Assembly (NCBI GenBank): GCA_036502965.1
Contig: DASXXT010000087.1
Location: 1 to 5,938 of the forward strand
DNA from: Roseiarcus sp036502965
GTDB lineage: Bacteria; Pseudomonadota; Alphaproteobacteria; Rhizobiales; Beijerinckiaceae
DNA length: 5,938 bases
Reading direction: 5' to 3'
The stretch's first letter is position 1. The number at the start of each line of letters is the position of its first letter. Positions 1-5,020 of this stretch are shown here, in pieces. A program made the position numbers and the translations under genes. The notes beneath the pieces were generated by a model. The model was given only the letters and a program-made list of their open reading frames with translations. It was not told where the DNA came from and searched no databases.

Positions 1-9
1 AGGGTGGAC

Positions 10-705
10 TCAGCCCATCTCACTCACTCGTCCGTCGCGGATCGTGACCCGGCGGTCCATGCGGGCGGCGAGGTCCATATTGTGCGTGGCGACGAGGGCC
101 GCGAGGCCGCTCGCTTTGACCAACGCTGCAAGCGTGCCGAACACGTGGTCGGCGGTCTTCGGGTCGAGGTTGCCGGTCGGCTCGTCGGCCAGCAGCACCC
201 GGGGGCCGTTGGCGACCGCACGCGCAATCGCGACCCGCTGCTGTTCGCCGCCGGACAATTCCGCCGGACGATGGCTCTCCCGCTGGCCAAGGCCAAGGTA
301 GGCGAGGAGTTCCCGCGCGCGGGCTGCGGCCTGGGCGTGTGAGAGCCCCGCGATCATCTGCGGCAGGACGAGGTTCTCGAGCGCAGAGAACTCCGGCAGC
401 AGGTGGTGGAACTGGTAGACGAAGCCAATTTCCGTGCGTCTCAGCGCCGTCCGCTTGTCATCGCTCATGGTCGAGGTCGCGGCGCCGCCGATCCTCACTT
501 CGCCGGCGTCGGGCCGCTCCAATAGGCCCGCCAGATGCAGAAGCGTCGACTTTCCGGCGCCCGACGGCGCGATCAGCGCCACCGATTGGCCCGGCGAGAG
601 TTCTAGCGAGGCCCCGTTCAGGACCTCGACCGTCGTCTCACCGCGCCCGTATCGACGCTCCACCCCGTCGAGCGCGAGCGCAGCGACTCGCGCGGCTTCA
701 TTCAT
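10..705 (-). CDS. lolD: Lipoprotein-releasing system ATP-binding protein LolD
   Basis: This is the cytoplasmic ATPase of the Lol exporter, which powers release of outer-membrane lipoproteins from the inner membrane to the periplasmic carrier LolA. The 231 residues match the usual family length (about 225-235). Visible motifs in order are Walker A APSGAGKST (about 46-54), Q-loop Q98 in VYQFHHLLPEF, signature LSGGE (150-154), Walker B VLLADEP with D174 and E175 (170-176), and H-loop H208 in ATHNMD. The first Walker A position is Ala rather than Gly, and the nucleotide-binding residues are intact. The ATG overlaps the end of the upstream permease gene by 8 bases (ATGAATGA), which fixes the start and suggests translational coupling. 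The gene is complete, with its TGA at 10-12. Close relatives are MacB- and FtsE-type ATPases, but the LolC/E-type permease next door decides the call. Confidence 0.95.
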   Translation of the reverse strand: MNEAARVAALALDGVERRYGRGETTVEVLNGASLELSPGQSVALIAPSGAGKSTLLHLAGLLERPDAGEVRIGGAATSTMSDDKRTALRRTEIGFVYQFHHLLPEFSALENLVLPQMIAGLSHAQAAARARELLAYLGLGQRESHRPAELSGGEQQRVAIARAVANGPRVLLADEPTGNLDPKTADHVFGTLAALVKASGLAALVATHNMDLAARMDRRVTIRDGRVSEMG

Positions 706-1996
706 AGCGCAGCGCCTCGACCGGATCGAGCTTAGCCGCGCGCCAGGACGGATAGATCGTCGCCGCGAGTGACAGGATCAGGGCCATCGCGACGACCGCG
801 AGGACATCGGTCGTTTCGACCCGCGAGGGCAATTGCGACAGGAAATAAAATTCGGAGGGAAAGAGATTGGCGCCGGTGATCCAGCTCAAGCCCTTGCGGA
901 TCGGCTCGACGTTGTAAGCGACAACCAAGCCAAGCGCGAGGCCAACACCCGTGCCGACAAATCCAATGGTCGCGCCGGTGATGAGAAAGATGCGCATGAT
1001 GGCGCCGCGCGTCGCGCCCATCGTGCGCAGGACGGCGATTGCGCGCGCTTTGTCCTGCACCAGCATGATAAGGCCGGAGATGATGTTGAGCGCGGCCACC
1101 AGCACGATCAACGTCAGAATGGCGAACATCACGTTGCTCTCTACCGCGAGCACGTCGAAAAAGCTGCGGTTGAGTTGCCTCCAGTCGGTGTCGATCATCG
1201 GCCGCTGCTGCGCCGGCTCGATTTTGCGCCGCATCGCGTCCATATCGTCTGGATCGGCGACATAGACCTCGATCACACTCGCCTGACCGTCCTGATTGAA
1301 GAAGGTCTGGGCCTCGGGAAGCGGCATGAAGATGAAGGTGTTGTCGAAGGTCGTCATGCCGATCTGGAAAATAGCCGCAACCGCATAGGTCTTCATGCGT
1401 GGCGTGACGCCGAACGGCGTCTCCGCGCCATGCGGCGCGATGATGGTGATCTTGTCGCCTGACCTGAGACTCAGGTGATCGGCAAGCTTGGAGCCGACCG
1501 CCACGCCCTGGCCCGAGTCAAAGCCGTCGAGCGAGCCCTGGATGATATGTCCGGCCACTCCCGGCAGGCGCTCCAGATCGCTCCCGCGAATGCCGCGCAC
1601 CAGCGCGCCCGATGAGCCATAAGGGGAGCTCGCGAACGCCTGGCCTTCAACCAGCGGCAGCGCCAAAGTGACGCCGGGAACCTTACTCAACCTCGCAGTC
1701 ACCGCGTCGTAGTCGGTGAGCGGCGTCTCGACCCCTTGCAGGAACATATGGCCGTTGAGGCCGATCATCTTGTCCATCAGGTCGTGGCGAAAGCCGTTCA
1801 TCACCGACATGACGACAATCAGCGCCGCCACGCCAAGCACAATGCCAAGGAACGAGAAGCCGGCGATGACCGAGATCGACCGCTGGGCGTTGCGCGCGCG
1901 CAAGTAGCGAAACGCAACCATCCACTCGAAAGCCGAGAATGCCTTGGTCGCCGGCGCCGTCTCGGGAGCGGGCGCGTCCAGCGCGACTGCGGTCAC
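698..1996 (-). CDS. lolC: Lipoprotein-releasing ABC transporter permease, LolC/LolE family
   Basis: This is the inner-membrane permease of the Lol complex, which extracts outer-membrane lipoproteins with LolD. The 432-residue protein has the family architecture. A cytoplasmic N-terminus of about 40 residues is followed by TM1 (about 43-66), a large periplasmic MacB-like domain (about 67-285), TM2 (about 289-312, containing AALNIISGLIMLV), TM3 (about 335-360) and TM4 (about 397-414). The C-terminus reads YPSWRAAKLDPVEALRYE, typical of the MacB/FtsX permeases. The start is a GTG (1994-1996) overlapping the proS TGA by 4 bases (GTGA). An AGGGGG purine run lies 4 bases upstream, inside proS. Only one permease gene is adjacent to lolD, whereas enterobacteria carry lolC and lolE. 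The protein could therefore form a homodimer like LolF, unless a second copy exists elsewhere. The choice between the names lolC, lolE and lolF is uncertain; the family is not. Confidence 0.93.
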   Translation of the reverse strand: MTAVALDAPAPETAPATKAFSAFEWMVAFRYLRARNAQRSISVIAGFSFLGIVLGVAALIVVMSVMNGFRHDLMDKMIGLNGHMFLQGVETPLTDYDAVTARLSKVPGVTLALPLVEGQAFASSPYGSSGALVRGIRGSDLERLPGVAGHIIQGSLDGFDSGQGVAVGSKLADHLSLRSGDKITIIAPHGAETPFGVTPRMKTYAVAAIFQIGMTTFDNTFIFMPLPEAQTFFNQDGQASVIEVYVADPDDMDAMRRKIEPAQQRPMIDTDWRQLNRSFFDVLAVESNVMFAILTLIVLVAALNIISGLIMLVQDKARAIAVLRTMGATRGAIMRIFLITGATIGFVGTGVGLALGLVVAYNVEPIRKGLSWITGANLFPSEFYFLSQLPSRVETTDVLAVVAMALILSLAATIYPSWRAAKLDPVEALRYE

Positions 1997-3327
1997 GGTG
2001 CCCCCTGCCCGCCGAGCCGGGCGATCGCCGCATCCACGCTGATCAACTCGCGCTCGTCGGCGCGGCGGCTCTTCACTTCCACCTTGCCCTCGCCGAGGCT
2101 CTTCGGGCCGACGATTATCTGATGCGGCGCGCCGACCAAATCCATCGCAGCGAACTTCGCCCCCGGGCGTTCATCGCGGTCGTCATAAAGCACGTCGACG
2201 CCGGCTTTGGTGAGCGACGCATAGATTCGGGCGGAAGCCCCGTCGCAGGCGGCGTCGCCGACTTTGAGGTTGATGAGCCCGACGCGAAATGGCGCAGCGG
2301 CTTCGGGCCAAATCGGGCCATTCTCGTCGTGGTTGGCCTCAATCAGCGCAGCGGCGAGCCGGGTCGGGCCAATGCCGTACGAGCCCATATGCACGGCATG
2401 CTCCTTGCCGTCCGGTCCATTGACGACCCCCTTCATGGGAGCCGAGTACTTCGTCCCGAAGTAGAAAATATGGCCGACCTCGATCCCACGGGCGGAAATA
2501 CGATCTTTGGGATCGAGCCGTTCGAACGCGGCCTCATCGTGTTTGTCGGACGTGGCGGCATAGCGCGAGGTCCACTTGTCGACGACCCCCTGCATCGTCT
2601 CGGCGCTGTCGAAGTCGATATCCTCGGGCGGGGTCTTAAACGACAGATAGTCGCGGTGGCAGAACACTTCGCTTTCGCCGGTCGACGCCAGAATAACGAA
2701 CTCGTGGCTGAGGTCGCCACCGATCGGGCCGGATTCGGCCCGCATCGGGATGGCGGTAAGTCCGAACCGCGCGAAAGTGCGCAGATAGGCGGTGAACTCC
2801 TTGTTGTAGGAATGGCGCGCGCCCGCCTGGTCAAGGTCGAACGAATAGGCGTCCTTCATCAGGAATTCGCGCGAGCGCATGACGCCGAAGCGCGGCCTGA
2901 CTTCATCGCGAAACTTCCACTGGATGTGATAGAGATTGAGCGGCAGGTCCTTGTAGGAGCGGACCGAGGCGCGGAAGATTTCGGTGATCATCTCCTCATT
3001 GGTCGGCCCATACAGCATGTCGCGATCGTGCCGGTCGCGGATGCGCAGCATCTCCTTGCCGTAGTCGTCGTAGCGTCCGGATTCGCGCCAGAGGTCTGCC
3101 GACTGAATGGTCGGCATCAGGACCTCGATCGCGCCGGCGCGGTTCTGCTCCTCGCGGATGATGGCGCAGATCTTGTGCAGAACTCTTACGCCGAGAGGCA
3201 GCCAAGCGTAGCTGCCCGCAGCCTCCTGCCGGATCATGCCGGCGCGCAACATCAGCCGATGCGATACGATCTCCGCCTCTTTCGGCGTCTCTTTGAGGAT
3301 CGGCAGAAAATAGCGCGAAAGACGCAT
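1993..3327 (-). CDS. proS: Prolyl-tRNA synthetase, short form without the full INS editing domain
   Basis: This is a cytoplasmic class II aminoacyl-tRNA synthetase that attaches proline to tRNA-Pro using ATP. The 444 residues run as follows: motif 1 region with GSYAWLPLGVRVL (about 38-72), TNEE (109-112), motif 2 FRDEVRPRFGVMRSREF (139-155), then MKDAYSFD (157-164). The loop between motifs 2 and 3 carries GPIGGDLSHEF (200-210). Motif 3 is GSYGIGPTRLAAAL (315-328). A C-terminal anticodon-binding domain (about 345-444) contains DRDERPGAKFAAMDLVGAP. E. coli ProS is about 570 residues and has a roughly 180-residue INS domain between motifs 2 and 3 that hydrolyses Ala-tRNA-Pro. Here that interval is far shorter, as in alphaproteobacteria such as Rhodopseudomonas. 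The start ATG at 3325-3327 gives the expected N-terminus (MRLSRYFLPILKE). No strong Shine-Dalgarno sequence is visible before it. It is first gene of the operon in this window. Confidence 0.97.
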   Translation of the reverse strand: MRLSRYFLPILKETPKEAEIVSHRLMLRAGMIRQEAAGSYAWLPLGVRVLHKICAIIREEQNRAGAIEVLMPTIQSADLWRESGRYDDYGKEMLRIRDRHDRDMLYGPTNEEMITEIFRASVRSYKDLPLNLYHIQWKFRDEVRPRFGVMRSREFLMKDAYSFDLDQAGARHSYNKEFTAYLRTFARFGLTAIPMRAESGPIGGDLSHEFVILASTGESEVFCHRDYLSFKTPPEDIDFDSAETMQGVVDKWTSRYAATSDKHDEAAFERLDPKDRISARGIEVGHIFYFGTKYSAPMKGVVNGPDGKEHAVHMGSYGIGPTRLAAALIEANHDENGPIWPEAAAPFRVGLINLKVGDAACDGASARIYASLTKAGVDVLYDDRDERPGAKFAAMDLVGAPHQIIVGPKSLGEGKVEVKSRRADERELISVDAAIARLGGQGAP

Positions 3328-3567
3328 CGAACTGGCTCAAGGAATCAGGCGCGAGGGAGACGCGCCAAGCCGCGCCTTATGGCCTTACTGTGACAAAAAG
3401 GGCAAGCTGGAACGGGGCTCCTCGTCGTCATGACGTCTCAAGCGCTGATCCCAATTGCGCGCCAACGCGACGGACTCGAACTAATGCGCAACCGGGCCCT
3501 ACAAGGACGATGCTGGTCGCAAGCTAGTGAGAACCGATGGCCGCGCCGATTCGGTGCGGGCAACGGT
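3328..3567. other. Intergenic leader upstream of proS
   Basis: These 240 bases contain no convincing gene. On the minus strand a weak promoter-like pair lies upstream of proS. TTGCCC (plus positions 3400-3405) and CCATAA (3377-3382) are separated by 17 bases; the -35 half matches the sigma-70 consensus moderately and the -10 half poorly. A small imperfect stem (ACCGA at 3533-3537 with TCGGT at 3551-3555, enclosing GGC/GCC) sits just past the stop of the ABM gene. It lacks a T-run and is at best a weak terminator. A tRNA-like fragment around 3465-3520 was examined and rejected. Confidence 0.4.
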
Positions 3568-3876
3568 TCATTTTGGAAGTTTGTCCGCCAGAATTCCGAG
3601 CTTGAGAATCTCCGGCGGCTTAGCGAAGAGATCGCCGGCCTTGGCTTTCTCCATCAAAGCGGCCGCCACCCTTCCGTTGAGATGCGCTTCTCGCCCGTTC
3701 TCGTCATCAAAGCAGTCGAATATGGCGAACGAGGAGGGTCCTTCCTGAATGGCGAACCATGTGATTGTGCCGGGTTCAGCGTTCACCAGGGGGACGGCCG
3801 AACGGAGAAAATCCGCGACCTCCTTCTCCTTACCGGGCTTCGCCTCCAGCGGAACGTAAAGAGCAAACTTTGTCAT
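3568..3876 (-). CDS. ABM-domain protein, putative quinol monooxygenase
   Basis: This is a 102-residue protein of the antibiotic biosynthesis monooxygenase (ABM, YgiN-like) family. These are small dimeric alpha+beta (ferredoxin-like) proteins, some of which oxidise quinols or aromatic substrates without cofactors. The family pattern is visible: an N-terminal beta strand (KFALYVPLEAKPG), a helix with KEKEVADFLRSAVPLVNAEPG (about 16-36), strand TWFAIQEG (about 39-46), SSFAIFDCFDDENGREAHLNG (about 48-68), a helix RVAAALMEKA (about 69-78), and a C-terminal strand near EILKLGILADK. The start is well supported by AGGAG (plus positions 3884-3888) lying 7 bases upstream of the ATG. Neighbours on both sides are on the same strand, 240 bases before proS and 149 bases after trxC, so it is probably its own unit. 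The substrate cannot be told from the sequence. There is no signal peptide, so it is cytoplasmic. Confidence 0.85.
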   Translation of the reverse strand: MTKFALYVPLEAKPGKEKEVADFLRSAVPLVNAEPGTITWFAIQEGPSSFAIFDCFDDENGREAHLNGRVAAALMEKAKAGDLFAKPPEILKLGILADKLPK

Positions 3877-3883
3877 CGGTCTT

Positions 3884-3888
3884 CTCCT
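3884..3888 (-). promoter_or_regulatory. Shine-Dalgarno site of the ABM gene
   Basis: AGGAG on the minus strand sits 7 bases before the ATG at 3874-3876. It is the clearest ribosome-binding site in the window and fixes the start of the ABM protein. Confidence 0.8.
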
Positions 3889-4007
3889 GCTTTTCGCGCA
3901 CGCTCATAAGGCACGAAGATTTGCGCTTTTCCGTGGCTGCCGCGCATAGCCAGCGCCAGGGCGCGTTCACCATCGAGCGTCGACCACCAAGCAGTCGGGG
4001 AATGGCG

Positions 4008-4025
4008 GGCGGACGCGCGTCCGCC
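4008..4025 (-). terminator. Perfect GC palindrome directly after the trxC stop
   Basis: GGCGGACGCGCGTCCGCC is a perfect 18-base palindrome whose edge abuts the trxC TGA (4026-4028). As RNA it could fold into a stem of about 7-8 GC-rich pairs with a minimal loop. No run of T follows on the minus strand, so an intrinsic terminator is only one reading. A 3'-end stabilising hairpin is another. Confidence 0.4.
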
Positions 4026-4451
4026 TCAATGCGCCAGGCGCCGAAGGAATTCCAGATCGACCAGCCCAGCGTGCTGCTTGGCGACCTTGCCCTTTTCGAA
4101 CGCGATCAGGGTCGGAATGCCGCGAATGCCGAAACGGGCCGCAATCGCCGGCTCCTCGTCGACATTGACCTTGGCGAAGCGAGCGCGCGGTTCGAGCTCC
4201 TTGGCCGCTCGGTCGAAGATCGGCGCCATCGTGCGGCATGGGCCGCACCAGGGCGCCCAGAAGTCCACGATCAGCGGCATGTCGTTGCGCTCAACGTGCT
4301 TGTCGAAGGTCTTCCCGGTCAGCACGATCGGCTCGCCCGTGAACAGGCTCGCCTTGCAGGCGCCGCACTTGGCCTCTGAGGCGGGACGGTCGGCGGGAAT
4401 GCGGTTGACTGCGGAACAATGCGGACAGACCGCGTGTATGAATTCGCTCAT
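4026..4451 (-). CDS. trxC: Thioredoxin 2 (TrxC), zinc-ribbon thioredoxin
   Basis: This is a cytoplasmic thiol-disulfide reductase that reduces protein disulfides with electrons from thioredoxin reductase. In E. coli trxC belongs to the OxyR oxidative-stress response; that is family knowledge and is not shown here. The 141-residue protein has the TrxC layout. An N-terminal zinc ribbon has CPHC (C9, C12) and CGAC (C29, C32). The thioredoxin fold carries the active site WCGPC (C69, C72) and the cis-proline in GIPT (P113). The ATG at 4449-4451 gives MSEFIHAVCPHC, the normal TrxC beginning. A purine-rich GAGAGG lies about 9 bases upstream. An in-frame TTG at 4479-4481 would add ten residues, but it has no support and overlaps the candidate promoter. 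The gene is divergent from the bufferin gene, with 226 bases between the two starts. Confidence 0.95.
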   Translation of the reverse strand: MSEFIHAVCPHCSAVNRIPADRPASEAKCGACKASLFTGEPIVLTGKTFDKHVERNDMPLIVDFWAPWCGPCRTMAPIFDRAAKELEPRARFAKVNVDEEPAIAARFGIRGIPTLIAFEKGKVAKQHAGLVDLEFLRRLAH

Positions 4452-4480
4452 GGGTTGCGGCCTCTCGATGGCGCTCGCCA

Positions 4481-4509
4481 ATATTTGGCCCCAATCGACG
4501 CCGTTTCAA
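4481..4509 (-). promoter_or_regulatory. Candidate trxC promoter
   Basis: On the minus strand TTGAAA (plus positions 4504-4509) is followed after exactly 17 bases by AAATAT (4481-4486), a sigma-70-like pair. This is the only AT-rich patch in the neighbourhood. The -10 half matches only at three of six positions. The predicted transcript would start near 4475, about 24 bases before the ATG. The patch also forms an inverted repeat, GCCAA-TAT-TTGGC (4477-4489). Confidence 0.4.
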
Positions 4510-4537
4510 GCGGTCAAAGGCCGCCGTCCGCATGTGC

Positions 4538-4555
4538 GATCACGAATTCGTGATC
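4538..4555. promoter_or_regulatory. Perfect 18-bp palindrome, candidate operator
   Basis: GATCACGAATTCGTGATC is identical to its reverse complement over all 18 bases. It lies in the divergent trxC/bufferin intergenic region, 10 bases before the candidate ECF -35 element facing right and 28 bases before the candidate trxC -35 element facing left. A perfect site of this size between two promoters is what a homodimeric regulator would bind. No regulator gene is in the window, so its owner is unknown. Confidence 0.5.
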
Positions 4556-4564
4556 CGGCCCTGC

Positions 4565-4590
4565 GGTAACCTCGCCTCCATGGGGGCGTA
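4565..4590 (+). promoter_or_regulatory. Candidate ECF-sigma promoter of the bufferin gene
   Basis: GGTAAC (4565-4570; GTAACC if read one base later) is followed by 16 bases and then CGTA (4587-4590). The AAC-containing -35 and CG-containing -10 with about 16-base spacing are hallmarks of ECF sigma factor promoters. From memory, the Caulobacter SigF promoters that drive bufferin operons have a GTAACC-type -35 and a CGAA-like -10. The predicted transcript starts near 4597, giving a leader of about 80 bases. A 5-bp stem (GGAGC at 4600-4604 with GCTCC at 4610-4614) would lie at its very 5' end. Confidence 0.55.
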
Positions 4591-4665
4591 CTGGCTGCAG
4601 GAGCCGCAAGCTCCAACGGTTAGGCTGCGGTGCGGCCTGCCCGACCCCGATCTCATTGCTTCTTT

Positions 4666-4670
4666 GGAGA
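4666..4670 (+). promoter_or_regulatory. Shine-Dalgarno site of the bufferin gene
   Basis: GGAGA lies 7 bases before the ATG at 4678-4680. It selects this ATG over an in-frame GTG at 4630, which would add residues ahead of the signal peptide and destroy its short basic n-region. Confidence 0.75.
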
Positions 4671-4677
4671 TTTTCGG

Positions 4678-4959
4678 ATGAACGCTAGATCAGCCCTCAC
4701 CGCCGCCACCCTCGCCTGCTCTCTCGCCGCTGCGCTCGCCACCGCCGCCAAGGCGGGTCCCGCCCCGGCCCAGCCCGGAGCCGACAAGTGCTACGGCATC
4801 GCCATGGCCGGCAAGAACGATTGCGCCGCCGGCGCCGGCACGAGCTGCGCCGGAACGTCGACCGTCGATTACGATCCCGGCCACTGGAAATATGTCGCCA
4901 AGGGCACGTGCGAAGGCATGACAACCCCGAAAGGCCACGGCTCGCTGACCGCGATGTAA
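4678..4959 (+). CDS. bufA1: BufA1-family (DUF2282) bufferin-type metallophore precursor
   Basis: This is a small exported peptide of the DUF2282 family. Members, named bufferins, are ribosomally made peptides whose cysteines are modified by a DUF692 enzyme with a DUF2063 partner and which then sequester copper in the periplasm (family knowledge from Caulobacter). The 93 residues begin with a Sec signal peptide: Arg4, a hydrophobic stretch of about 6-24, and a cleavage site AKA|G after residue 26. The mature part has the family pattern KCYGIAMAGKNDC, SCAGTS, DPGHWKYVAKGTCEGM and GHGSL. Its four cysteines are C38, C49, C57 and C78. In studied homologues the inner pair is converted to heterocycles and the outer pair is disulfide-bonded. 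C14 lies within the signal peptide but is a poor lipobox. No maturation genes lie next to it, since the following gene is convergent, so modification would need enzymes encoded elsewhere. It could also work unmodified. Confidence 0.85.
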   Translation: MNARSALTAATLACSLAAALATAAKAGPAPAQPGADKCYGIAMAGKNDCAAGAGTSCAGTSTVDYDPGHWKYVAKGTCEGMTTPKGHGSLTAM

Positions 4960-4987
4960 GTTCGGCCTCTCATCCTTCCTTAGCTTG

Positions 4988-5014
4988 CGGCCCCGCCCCT
5001 CCCTGGCGGGGCCG
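4988..5014. terminator. GC-rich hairpin between convergent genes, probable terminator
   Basis: A perfect 10-bp stem, CGGCCCCGCC (4988-4997) with GGCGGGGCCG (5005-5014), encloses the 7-base loop CCTCCCT. On the plus strand it is followed by GGTTTCG, only a short T-run. It lies 28 bases after the bufferin stop and 6 bases past the stop of the convergent acyl-CoA synthetase gene, so it may end transcription from both sides. Confidence 0.75.
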
Positions 5015-5020
5015 GTTTCG

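Noticed and set aside
833..1462. Plus-strand open frame of 209 codons opposite the Lol permease gene.
   Set aside because: The composition is that of a reversed coding strand (rich in His, Asp and Arg), with no family resemblance. The minus-strand permease explains the region fully.
1939..3393. Long plus-strand open frame of 484 codons opposite proS.
   Set aside because: It is the antisense shadow of a clear proS gene in GC-rich DNA. The translation shows no recognisable domain and no ribosome-binding site.
3465..3520. tRNA-like fragment on the minus strand. It resembles tRNA-Thr(TGT): an AGCATCGTCCTTGTA stretch followed by a GTTCGAGTCC T-loop-like motif.
   Set aside because: The T stem does not pair (ATTAG against CCGTC), the anticodon stem has internal mismatches, and no matching acceptor stem is found. 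The interval between anticodon and T loop is about 3 bases too long. It is chance similarity or at most a decayed remnant.
3430..3909. Plus-strand open frame of 159 codons across the proS leader and the ABM gene.
   Set aside because: Most of it lies antisense to the ABM gene, which has a strong ribosome-binding site and a recognisable fold. The rest shows no coding signal.
4580..4681. A 33-codon open frame whose TGA overlaps the bufferin ATG (ATGA), a possible leader peptide.
   Set aside because: Its ATG lies upstream of the candidate ECF -10 box, so it would not be on that transcript, and it has no ribosome-binding site. A frame of this length is common by chance in GC-rich DNA. It would matter only if a promoter further upstream were found.
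4711..4722. Possible lipoprotein cysteine (C14) in the bufferin signal peptide.
   Set aside because: The residues before it (Thr-Leu-Ala) are a poor lipobox, and a good signal peptidase I site (AKA|G) lies 12 residues later.
4630..4959. Longer form of the bufferin gene starting at GTG 4630.
   Set aside because: It would add 16 residues ahead of the signal peptide and ignores the GGAGA site placed 7 bases before the ATG at 4678.
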